Below, piece after piece: positions 8,330-14,742 of a stretch of DNA of 32,216 nt; within the stretch, counting starts at the first letter, position 1, and every line of letters begins with the position of its first letter. Location: contig JBBQVZ010000025.1 of NCBI GenBank assembly GCA_038211015.1, positions 1 to 32,216 on the forward strand, given 5' to 3'. The notes beneath the pieces were generated by a model. That model was not told the DNA's origin. It did no database searches and saw only the letters and a list, made by a program, of their open reading frames with translations. The position numbers and the translations under genes are program-made. Origin of the DNA: JBBQVZ01 sp038211015. GTDB taxonomy: Bacteria; Actinomycetota; UBA4738; HRBIN12.

Positions 8330-10542
8330 AACGCCCCCTCCCCGATCAAGGCCTCACGCACCGCATGCTGCCCCAACGTTCGGTACGACTCGAATGTGTA
8401 CTCACTGAAGAACTGATCAGTGGTCGGGTGGTTCGGGAACTTGTCGTCGCGTTCCTTGTAGGTCAATACCTCGATCGGCGCCTTCTCGCAGATCGCTGCT
8501 TTCACGTACACGATCCTCCCGGTCTTGCCGTTCGGATAGTGGAACGTGCCGGTCGCATAGCACGCTCGACTCTTTCCATCTTCGCCGGGGATGAGCGTGT
8601 CCATGTCCATGTCGAACTCGACTCCGAGATCCGCATGGGCCAGATCGATCGCCTCGGACAGCGTGTTGAAATGGTGGATGTCGTCTCCGGCGGCATCCAG
8701 GCAGACGATCTTGCCGCAACCGCGACGGAGCAACTCTACGAGTCCGAGGTTCTCCCAGTGGCCTCCGTCACTCACATACAAGTGCCGCTGACGCAAGCTG
8801 TTCTTCCCCAGCGCCTCGTAGAACACGTACTTCGTCCCGGGACGGTGGAAAGCGTCATCCACGCCGATCCCATCCGCCTCGTCCGCTGCGAGAGCCCTGC
8901 GCACGGCCGGGAGTGCCTGCCTGTCGGCCCACACGTCTTGCGACGTGAACACCTGCAAGAGCTTCCCCTCCGGGTTGGTCCATTCGTATCGCCTGGGGTT
9001 GGGCAACCACACGCCCAGCCGAAGATCGAACAACGCCATGACGAACCGAAGTCCCGACCGCGTCATCTTCCCCATGCTGGGCGCCACGGCAGCCCCCGAT
9101 ACGGCCATCAACCCCGGAAGCGTCAACGTTCCGTCCCTCACGGCGGCTTCCATGGATGTCGTCCGCACGTAGCCCGTCGTCGGACCGCCGACGAAGTCCT
9201 GCTCGAAAGTGAACGACGCGCCGCCCCGACCCGTCGGCACGCCGTCCGAGAGATCGACGTTCGCGCAGACGACGAGTTTCGGTAACTTGGCCGGGCCCTC
9301 CGTGCATCGATGGAGCTCGGAGAACAGGAGCGGCCGCGACCAGGGCGGTTGATCGTAGCCCTGGACCTGGAATGGCTCCGTGGTGCGTTCGCCGATGAAT
9401 GCCGTCGCCAAGCGCTCCCGATAGAACAGATGCGGGAGCGACGTGACTTCGTCCAGCCGGGGGAAGACGAGGGAGAACAACACGAACGAGATCACCAACG
9501 CGCCGGTCCGCCACCAGTCCCACTTCGCCCCGTATTGGCTCACCCAATACGTGAAACCGAGGAACGGGAGCAGGATCGCGATCGGTGTCGCCAAGAGGGT
9601 GACGATCTTGCCGGGAAGCTTCAGGAGACCGAGCCGGAATCGGCGTGCTCCGCCCACCACCGTAGCGAGCGACGCGATCTCGGTGATGATCCCGCCCTTC
9701 AACGCCCCGAGCCCGGAGATGTCGAACGGACGCAGGTGCAGCACGAGCAATCCGACGGGGACGAGCAACAGGAAGAACGCGACGAGGCCGGTGGCCTCCA
9801 GCCACAAGAGCGCCCAACCTTGCAGGATCGGCAGGGCCTCGTCGTTCGGACGTGGACGCGCCTGGAACAGCTGACGAGCGACCAGGAAGAGCGGTGTGAG
9901 CAGCAGCATGGCCATGACGACCCGCAGGAACGGGGTCAGCGAAGCCCAGACCGAGTGGGGCACTCCTGGGTGATTCAGGGTCGGACCGAGCCACCTGGTC
10001 ACCGCCATGCCGGTGAACCACGCGCCGACGTACGCGGCTGCGGCGAACGGGAGGAGATGGCGGAGCATCCCGCCGATCAGGTTCACCAATAGCCAGACAC
10101 GGCCGGTCCCGCCCGGCGCGATGTAGTCGAGGTTCCCGCGCAGGTGGCGCTCTTCGGGCGACCCCACCGCGAACGGAGCCGAGATCGCGAAGACCTTCGG
10201 GTGTGCGGCACACGGGATGCCCGGGGCGGGCCGAAGCGTCTCGCTCGTCAACACCTCATGGGCGATCGTCGTGTAGCCGCCCCCGGAAACGCACGAGAGA
10301 TACTCCGCGGCGCTCAGCCAACCGAGCTTCCGCAGCTCCTGAAGCGCGCCAAGGCAGTACGAGGCCGCGCGGATACCGCCGCCCGAGCACGAGATCCCGA
10401 TCCGATCAGGATGGGGAAGCTCGAGATATTGATCCCAATCCAGCTCCGGGTCCGGGCCCGATGTGGCGATGGTCTCGACAGCGCCGACGCCAGATCGCCG
10501 CTGGGCAGGCGAGTAGCGCCCGGGCGAGCCTATCCCCGACAT
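8326..10542 (-). CDS. Membrane-anchored patatin-like phospholipase
   Basis: This 738-residue protein starts at ATG 10542, with GAGGGG about 8 bases upstream. The patatin hydrolase fold is split around membrane segments. The N-terminal part has the Gly-rich oxyanion loop SGGGIR (53-58) and nucleophile Ser86 in CVSGGG. Residues ~130-360 hold about five or six hydrophobic helices. The C-terminal part has the catalytic Asp in DGG (near residue 592), followed by HWENLGLVELLRRG, a typical patatin ending. The nucleophile elbow is C-x-S-x-G rather than G-x-S-x-G, a variant seen in large bacterial patatin-like proteins. It probably hydrolyses acyl esters of membrane lipids. A four-TM protein is translationally coupled downstream. 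Confidence 0.88.
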   Translation of the reverse strand: MSGIGSPGRYSPAQRRSGVGAVETIATSGPDPELDWDQYLELPHPDRIGISCSGGGIRAASYCLGALQELRKLGWLSAAEYLSCVSGGGYTTIAHEVLTSETLRPAPGIPCAAHPKVFAISAPFAVGSPEERHLRGNLDYIAPGGTGRVWLLVNLIGGMLRHLLPFAAAAYVGAWFTGMAVTRWLGPTLNHPGVPHSVWASLTPFLRVVMAMLLLTPLFLVARQLFQARPRPNDEALPILQGWALLWLEATGLVAFFLLLVPVGLLVLHLRPFDISGLGALKGGIITEIASLATVVGGARRFRLGLLKLPGKIVTLLATPIAILLPFLGFTYWVSQYGAKWDWWRTGALVISFVLFSLVFPRLDEVTSLPHLFYRERLATAFIGERTTEPFQVQGYDQPPWSRPLLFSELHRCTEGPAKLPKLVVCANVDLSDGVPTGRGGASFTFEQDFVGGPTTGYVRTTSMEAAVRDGTLTLPGLMAVSGAAVAPSMGKMTRSGLRFVMALFDLRLGVWLPNPRRYEWTNPEGKLLQVFTSQDVWADRQALPAVRRALAADEADGIGVDDAFHRPGTKYVFYEALGKNSLRQRHLYVSDGGHWENLGLVELLRRGCGKIVCLDAAGDDIHHFNTLSEAIDLAHADLGVEFDMDMDTLIPGEDGKSRACYATGTFHYPNGKTGRIVYVKAAICEKAPIEVLTYKERDDKFPNHPTTDQFFSEYTFESYRTLGQHAVREALIGEGAL

Positions 10543-10856
10543 GCAAACGTCCCCTCAACTCCAGTCAATCGACCAGCATGCTGGCACAGTCAGCTTCGAA
10601 GCGCCACTACGGAAAACGAGGGAACCGAGGGCGGCCGGCTGGAGGCGAGCAACGAACGCCGCCGGAAAATAGGCACTTTTCCAAGTAGCCAGGCCGGCGT
10701 CGGACGGCCGGATGCTCTCGTGACGGATGGACTCGCCGTCGAGCGCAGGCGGCTGATCGGCGTGACGGCGTCATGCCGCAGGTCGCGCGCCGAAGCGATC
10801 ACCATCCCGTCCTCGTCGGTGACGGTGATGTCCATCCGCTCCGGCATCGTTCACGC
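10543..10856. other. Intergenic stretch with a small doubtful reading frame
   Basis: These 314 bases between the patatin gene start and the VOC gene stop hold no convincing gene. A minus-strand frame at 10847-10590 could encode 85 residues. Its first ~23 residues (PERMDITVTDEDGMVIASA then RDL) faintly recall the end region of HrpA-type helicases, while the remainder looks like random Arg/Ser-rich sequence. A gene remnant is more likely than a working gene. The left end carries the ribosome binding site of the patatin gene. Confidence 0.35.
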
Positions 10857-11234
10857 TCAGATGCTCTGGAAGACCCCCATCACGTTGCCCTCGGAGTCCT
10901 TGAAGTACCCGAACGCGCCCATGCCGGGGATCGGCGTGCTCGGCGTGATCACGGTGCCGCCCTCGGCCTCGACCTTCTTCAGGGACTCCTCGACCGAGTC
11001 CACGCCGATCGTGATCACCGGCGACGGCGTCTCCTTGCTGCGGCTCATCAACCCGCCGTTGATCGCGCCGGGCTCGGTCGGCCGCATCGACGTCTCGTCC
11101 ACCGGCGTCGTCCCGGCCGTCGTGTACTGCATCTCCGGCACCGACTGCAGGTCCCAGTCGAAGACTGTCGCGTAGAACCCTTTCGCACGCTCCAGGTCGT
11201 CGACGGGGATCTCGAAGTGCACCACGCTGTCCAT
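10857..11234 (-). CDS. VOC (glyoxalase/bleomycin-resistance) family protein
   Basis: This 125-residue single-unit VOC protein starts at ATG 11234, with AAGGAG 8 bases upstream. The paired beta-alpha-beta-beta-beta pattern is clear. Module 1 has VVHFEIPVDDLERAKGFYATVFDW. Module 2 has ITIGVDSVEESLKKVEAEGG, then GMGAFGYFKDSEGNVMGVFQ. Metal-ligand positions of typical members can be matched to His6 and the late Glu in EGN. Substrate cannot be told; relatives act as lyases, dioxygenases or binding proteins. The gene is short-range isolated, with about 98 featureless bases to the toxin gene on its 5' side. Confidence 0.9.
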   Translation of the reverse strand: MDSVVHFEIPVDDLERAKGFYATVFDWDLQSVPEMQYTTAGTTPVDETSMRPTEPGAINGGLMSRSKETPSPVITIGVDSVEESLKKVEAEGGTVITPSTPIPGMGAFGYFKDSEGNVMGVFQSI

Positions 11235-11332
11235 CGCTCGCGCTCCTTCTGGGTCGGGGACGGTTCCACCCTACGCCGGGAGGGCGACACTCGCTCGGCC
11301 AGCTGGCGTTCGAGCCAACATCGACGCTCTGA

Positions 11333-11719
11333 TCACCAGATCGTCATGACCGGATAGGCGCGGACGGCATGGTCGCCGGTCACGAGCGGCATCCCTTCGG
11401 TCAGCGCTTGGGCGACCAGCATCCGGTCGAACGGATCGCGATGGAGATCGGGAAGCGCCTCGAGTGCGAACGCATGGCGCATCGCGATCGGCAGCGGTTG
11501 GAACGCGTTCTCTTCCAGGTGCGTCGCCACGAAGCGGCCGACCGGTTCGGGAAGTGGCAACCGACCCAACCGCGCCTTGGTGACGATCTCCCAGACGGAC
11601 GCCGCGCTCACGAACACCTGATTGTCCGCGGCACCGATCGTCTCCCGAGCCTGCACGGTCAGCTGCTCGTCGTCGGAGATCCACCACAAGAAGGCGTGGG
11701 TATCGAGAAGGACCCTCAT
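11333..11719 (-). CDS. vapC: VapC-type PIN-domain toxin (putative RNase)
   Basis: The 128-residue product is a PIN domain. Acidic residues are in the expected places: D6 (LLDTHAFLWW), E44 (ASVWEI), D95/D98 (HRDPFDRML) and D116 (VTGDHAV). These would bind Mg2+ for RNA cleavage. The start is ATG 11719, which overlaps the TGA of the antitoxin gene as ATGA; a GTG at 11725 is an alternative. The sequence is of the type that pairs with Phd/YefM-like antitoxins. No active-site residue is missing, so the toxin is probably functional and held in check by its upstream partner. Confidence 0.92.
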   Translation of the reverse strand: MRVLLDTHAFLWWISDDEQLTVQARETIGAADNQVFVSAASVWEIVTKARLGRLPLPEPVGRFVATHLEENAFQPLPIAMRHAFALEALPDLHRDPFDRMLVAQALTEGMPLVTGDHAVRAYPVMTIW

Positions 11720-11946
11720 CCCCACTCTGAGATGACGACGTCGGGGAGCGGAGCGTCGAAGTCGGGCGGCACGACGAAGACGCCCTTCGCGCTCCCCGGC
11801 CGGCGAGCATGCGGGTCCGGGACGATCGGCACGAGCTTCGCCACGGGATGACCCGCCTTCGCGATCACGATCTCCTCACCGAGCACGACACGCTCGATCA
11901 GCTTCGAGAAGTGCGTCTTGGCGTCGTGGATGTTCACGCTATCCAT
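11716..11946 (-). CDS. Phd/YefM-type antitoxin of the VapC-like toxin
   Basis: A 76-residue protein starting at ATG 11946. The N-terminal half, MDSVNIHDAKTHFSKLIERV followed by a GEEIVIAKAGHPVAKLVPI strand, is the Phd/YefM DNA-binding fold. The C-terminal part is Pro/Asp-rich and probably wraps the toxin. The frame is open to 12024, but the added residues are not family-like and would run through the putative operator. The stop overlaps the toxin start (ATGA), so the two are made in coupled fashion. Antitoxins of this type normally repress their own promoter. Confidence 0.88.
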   Translation of the reverse strand: MDSVNIHDAKTHFSKLIERVVLGEEIVIAKAGHPVAKLVPIVPDPHARRPGSAKGVFVVPPDFDAPLPDVVISEWG

Positions 11947-11956
11947 CCATGCAGTA

Positions 11957-11976
11957 TGGACTAACCAGTGGACTAA
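11957..11976. promoter_or_regulatory. Direct repeat upstream of the toxin-antitoxin operon
   Basis: TGGACTAA occurs at 11957-11964 and again at 11969-11976, a 12-base period that puts both copies on nearly the same helix face. The pair ends 10 bases upstream of the antitoxin start. Because Phd/YefM antitoxins bind their own promoter, this is a candidate autoregulatory operator (inference). Confidence 0.4.
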
Positions 11977-12027
11977 TGTCGAGAGATGCGGTCGATCGCG
12001 GTCGAATGGGGTGTCATTCAGCAACGG

Positions 12028-12471
12028 CTAGTTGATGTCGAACTCGTTGCCCTCGGGATCGGTCAGCGCGACCGCGTAGTGGTCCAGACCCTCCTGGACG
12101 ATCGTGGGCAACCGAGTCGCACCGAGAGATACGAGCCGCGCAGCCTCAGCCTCGACCCGCTCGCGCCTGGTGTCGAGCGACGAACCGCGGTCACCGCTCG
12201 CGTTCACGTCGATGTGGATGCGGTTCTTGATCGACTTCTTCTCGGGGACGATCTGGAACCAGATGCGCGGACCCTCACCGTTCGGATCCTCGATGATGTC
12301 GGTGCCACCGCCAAGCTCGTCCTCTGGCACACCGATCGATCTGTAGAAGTCGTCCCACGAGTCGAAGCCGGGCGGCGGAGGTGCGATCACGTAGTGCAAC
12401 GCCTCGGCCCAGAAATTCGCGAGCGGTTCGGGTGACGTGCAGTCGATCACCAGCTGGTACGACACGGCCAT
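12028..12471 (-). CDS. Glyoxalase-like domain protein
   Basis: This 147-residue protein starts at ATG 12471, with GGAGG 6 bases upstream; an earlier in-frame codon at 12525 lacks a binding site. It fits the Glyoxalase_6-like group: LVIDCTSPEPLANFWAEAL, PRIWFQIVPE, NRIHIDVNA, then an Arg/Glu-rich helix and DHYAVALTDPEGNEFDIN at the C-terminus. His in HIDV and Glu in EGNEF are the likely metal-site positions. Substrate is unknown. A broken relative lies at 13568-13719 on the other strand and shares the C-terminal third, so this gene has been duplicated locally or acquired twice. Confidence 0.88.
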   Translation of the reverse strand: MAVSYQLVIDCTSPEPLANFWAEALHYVIAPPPPGFDSWDDFYRSIGVPEDELGGGTDIIEDPNGEGPRIWFQIVPEKKSIKNRIHIDVNASGDRGSSLDTRRERVEAEAARLVSLGATRLPTIVQEGLDHYAVALTDPEGNEFDIN

Positions 12472-12530
12472 CTGACACCTCCACGGATGCTCGGTTCCGA
12501 TCAGGCTGGCACGCCCGACCGACATCCACC

Positions 12531-12968
12531 CTAGCCAGCGTGGCGGTCGAGATGGACGTCGACGCGAGCCCCGAGCGCGTCCAGCCGGGCGTCGACGGAA
12601 TCGAACCGGGCATCCATGCGCGCTTCGAGTGAGTCGAACCTTCCGGACAAGGAATCGACACGCCCTCCGAGGGCATCGATCCGTCCATCGAGCCTCGCGC
12701 CGAGACCATCGATACGACCTTGGAGCGAGTCACCGACAGCGTCGATCCGTCCTTGGAGCGAGTCACCGACAGCGTCGATCCTTCCTTGCAGCGATTCACC
12801 TTGGGTTTCCGTACGACCGCCCAGCGCGTCGATCCGACCTTGGAGTGACTCGCCTTGGGCCTCCACGCGATCGCCGAGCGCTCCGATGCGCGAGGCAATG
12901 ATGAACAACATCCCTATGGCAAGGGCTCCAAGGAGGCCGATCGCACCCCAGGTCGCGGCAACCACCAC
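12531..12968 (-). CDS. Membrane-anchored hendecad coiled-coil protein
   Basis: A 145-residue protein with GTG start 12968 (GTG 12971 also possible). Residues ~3-27 form one membrane helix. The rest is a coiled coil of 11-residue repeats, with AVGDSLQGRID twice in direct succession, then diverging units such as GLGARLDGRID and ARMDARFDSVDARLD. Similar Leu/Ile-Asp-Arg-rich hendecads occur in bacterial membrane-linked coiled-coil proteins of unknown role. The repeats are recent at the DNA level. A perfect CRP-like operator lies 31 bases upstream of the start, so the gene may be cAMP-controlled (inference). Confidence 0.75.
   Translation of the reverse strand: MVVAATWGAIGLLGALAIGMLFIIASRIGALGDRVEAQGESLQGRIDALGGRTETQGESLQGRIDAVGDSLQGRIDAVGDSLQGRIDGLGARLDGRIDALGGRVDSLSGRFDSLEARMDARFDSVDARLDALGARVDVHLDRHAG
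12718..12783. repeat. 33-bp tandem repeat inside the coiled-coil gene
   Basis: Two copies of a 33-bp unit (12718-12750 and 12751-12783) differ at a single base. Each encodes one 11-residue hendecad. More diverged copies follow toward 12860. This is coding repeat expansion, not a CRISPR array. Confidence 0.85.
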
Positions 12969-12998
12969 GTCACCGTAGCACCGGCGTCAGGCGTGAGG

Positions 12999-13014
12999 TG
13001 TGACAGATCTCACA
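12999..13014. promoter_or_regulatory. CRP-type operator, TGTGA-N6-TCACA
   Basis: TGTGACAGATCTCACA matches the consensus TGTGA-N6-TCACA bound by E. coli CRP and mycobacterial CRP (Rv3676) in every specified base; the symmetry extends one more pair on each side (12998-13015). It lies 31 bases upstream of the GTG of the coiled-coil gene. Three genes in the window encode class III cyclase domains, so a cAMP-responsive regulator in this organism is plausible. Confidence 0.55.
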
Positions 13015-13040
13015 CTCGGAACGAGGTCCGATGGAGCCGG

Positions 13041-13091
13041 CTACTCCAGGTAGCCCAGGCCCCGCAGGTGCTCCTCCATCTCGCCGGGCTC
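13041..13091 (-). pseudogene. Isolated 3' tail of the phosphodiesterase gene (copy 1)
   Basis: Read on the minus strand, this stretch encodes EMEEHLRGLGYLE followed by TAG, the same C-terminus as the intact phosphodiesterase ending at 17865. No upstream part of that gene is present; similarity fades at about 13091, right beside the stop codon of the SnoaL-like gene. It is a leftover gene end, not a working gene. Confidence 0.75.
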
Positions 13092-13092
13092 G

Positions 13093-13491
13093 TCACTCGC
13101 CCCAGCCGGGCCAGGGGTCGCGGAACTCGGGCAGCAACTGCCAGTACTCGCGCAGGTCGGTGCAGAGGCCGTCGTCATCGAACCGCATCAGCAGGTTGCC
13201 GACGAGGGTGAGCGGCTTGCCGCCGCCGAGCATCCGCGTCCAGAACTCGACGATCACATGGTCGCCCTCGATCACCGGCTGGCCCATCCACACCTTCACG
13301 TCGGACTGCGTGGCGGTGACGGTGCTCCAGTACTCTTCGACGCCCTTCCGCCCGACGTACGGCTCCTCGAAGATGTTCGACCGGTAGGAAGAGTCCTCGG
13401 CGAACAGCGCGACGGCGGCCGCGGTGTCGGCGTTCTCCCACGCCTGGCGGTACGCCTCGGCCCACGCCATCACCTGCGCCGTCGTCGGCAT
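13093..13491 (-). CDS. SnoaL-like / NTF2-fold protein
   Basis: This 133-residue protein starts at ATG 13491, with GGAGGAGG 7 bases upstream; the longer open frame to 13572 overlaps gene debris and is rejected. The sequence has the SnoaL-like pattern: an N-terminal helix (VMAWAEAYRQAWENAD), ALFAEDSSYRSNIFEEPYVGRKGVEEYW, then beta strands ending in GLCTDLREYWQL. Family members are small cone-shaped enzymes or binding proteins. No substrate can be assigned. Its stop abuts the orphan phosphodiesterase tail, which suggests a rearrangement point. Confidence 0.88.
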   Translation of the reverse strand: MPTTAQVMAWAEAYRQAWENADTAAAVALFAEDSSYRSNIFEEPYVGRKGVEEYWSTVTATQSDVKVWMGQPVIEGDHVIVEFWTRMLGGGKPLTLVGNLLMRFDDDGLCTDLREYWQLLPEFRDPWPGWGE

Positions 13492-13567
13492 CGTCGAACC
13501 TCCTCCTCGCGGTCGTTCCCGGCGAACCCTATCGCGCGCGTCGGTAGGCGCAGCTAGGCTCGCCCGA

Positions 13568-13719
13568 TGCACGAGGAGAGAGCGTCAACGCGTCGACGCG
13601 GAGGCGGCCCGTCTGGCCGATCTCGGTGCCGCGCTCGTCGGTATCCACAAACGGAAAGCCTCGACCACTACGCGGTCGCGATGAATGACCCTGAGGGGAA
13701 CGAGTTCGACATCAACTGA
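13568..13719 (+). pseudogene. 3' remnant of a glyoxalase-like gene, frameshifted
   Basis: In one frame the stretch encodes TRRERQRVDAEAARLADLGA; in another, from about 13654, it encodes ESLDHYAVAMNDPEGNEFDIN and stops at TGA 13717-13719. Together these match the last third of the intact glyoxalase-like protein at 12028-12471 (ERVEAEAARLVSLGA and DHYAVALTDPEGNEFDIN). The frame changes near 13645-13654, and the first two thirds of the gene are absent. This is a dead paralogue on the opposite strand. Confidence 0.82.
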
Positions 13720-13762
13720 CGGCCTTCGGCGACGGCCACATCCGAATACCATTGCCGCCACG

Positions 13763-14428
13763 ATGGATGGGGCTGTGCGACGTGCCACCGCGGCGGCGCT
13801 GCTGACGGTGGTGATGGTTGCCTGCGGCGACGGAGGCACCGGGACGGGGGCTACGGACGCCACCACCTCGGAGGCCAGCGCCACCGCCTCGACCACGCCT
13901 CAGACGACGACCGAAGCGAGCCCCACGCCGATCCTCAGCGTCGAGGAACAGGGGTGCGTGGATGCTTTCGTGAGGTACCTCGAAGACATCGAAGATGTCG
14001 TGGAGAGCTTCGACTTCCCCGGAGCCACGCTGCTGGAATATCAAGACGTCCTCGTGAAGCTGGTGCCGGCCGGACAGGCGCTCGCCGATCGGGTCAAGGG
14101 CATGCGTTGCGACGTGCTCGACGGGACGCCATCCGAGGAGCTGGCCCTGATCATCGTCGACATCGCGCGGACCGAGGCACCCGGCTCCGTCCCCTACCTG
14201 GAGCTGTTGATCGCCTCGTCCGAGCTGTCGATCGCAGGGTCCTGCGTGAAAGACATCGCCGCGCTCGAGCGGTACGTCGATGCCGGTGGCACGGTCCGCG
14301 ATGTCTCCGTCGAGGAGCGATTCCACGCCTTCGGTCTTGTCGCGTCGATCAGCGCGGCCTGCTCGCTCATGACCGGCGGACGATTCCTGAGCAGCAACGA
14401 GGTCGAGCGGTTCCTCGAGATCGGCTGA
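13763..14428 (+). CDS. Putative lipoprotein of unknown function
   Basis: I do not recognise the family of this 221-residue protein. The start at ATG 13763 gives a lipoprotein-like leader: MDGAVRRATAAALLTVVMVAC, with the lipid-modified Cys at 21 (lipobox M-V-A-C, slightly off consensus). An earlier in-frame ATG at 13685 overlaps the glyoxalase-like remnant. A Thr/Ser/Ala-rich linker runs to about residue 55, followed by a helical domain with four Cys (GCVDAF, GMRCDV, GSCVKD, AACSLM) that could form two disulfides. No clear ribosome binding site is seen. It is convergent with the phosphodiesterase remnant. Confidence 0.65.
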   Translation: MDGAVRRATAAALLTVVMVACGDGGTGTGATDATTSEASATASTTPQTTTEASPTPILSVEEQGCVDAFVRYLEDIEDVVESFDFPGATLLEYQDVLVKLVPAGQALADRVKGMRCDVLDGTPSEELALIIVDIARTEAPGSVPYLELLIASSELSIAGSCVKDIAALERYVDAGGTVRDVSVEERFHAFGLVASISAACSLMTGGRFLSSNEVERFLEIG

Positions 14429-14446
14429 ACTGGGTCGCCAGAGTCC

Positions 14447-14656
14447 TTACTCCAGGTAGCCCAGGCCGCGGAGGTGCTCTTCCATCTCGTCGGCCTCGGT
14501 GTCGCTGACGGTCTGCTCCTCGTCGGCCACGGCCACCGTGCCGGCGACCGCCTCGGACTTCACCGACGCCTCGGAGCCGACGACGTTCGACAGGACCGAT
14601 CCTGCTGCATCGGACCGAAGATGGCGTTCGAGGCCGAGAACTCCAGGTAGCCGAAC
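14447..14656 (-). pseudogene. Phosphodiesterase remnant with internal deletion (copy 2)
   Basis: On the minus strand the last ~52 codons, from GSVLSNVVGSEASVKS to EEHLRGLGYLE and TAA, match the C-terminus of the intact phosphodiesterase at 17865. Immediately upstream (about 14605-14656) the DNA matches an internal part of the same gene (region 18556-18606), but in a shifted frame. The ~190 codons that separate these parts in the intact gene are missing. It is a deleted, frameshifted copy. Confidence 0.85.
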
Positions 14657-14728
14657 CGGTGCACAATTGGTCCGCGGGAGGGTGCTCGGCAGCGATGCCG
14701 TCAGGTTCCACGCGGACGGCACGGAACG

Positions 14729-14742
14729 CATAATGGTGCGTG
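14729..14742 (+). promoter_or_regulatory. Candidate -10 box giving a leaderless mRNA
   Basis: CATAAT at 14729-14734 matches the -10 consensus in five of six bases. Its expected transcription start falls at the GTG start codon 14740 of the cyclase fusion. No ribosome binding site precedes that codon. No good -35 is seen. Confidence 0.35.

Noticed and set aside
12718..12860. Tandem repeats suspected to be a CRISPR array
   Set aside because: The units are contiguous 33-bp repeats without spacers and are in frame with a hendecad coiled coil; no cas genes are present.
14441..14660. Structured non-coding RNA in the repeated sequence
   Set aside because: The repeat is fully explained as the coding 3' end of the phosphodiesterase gene.
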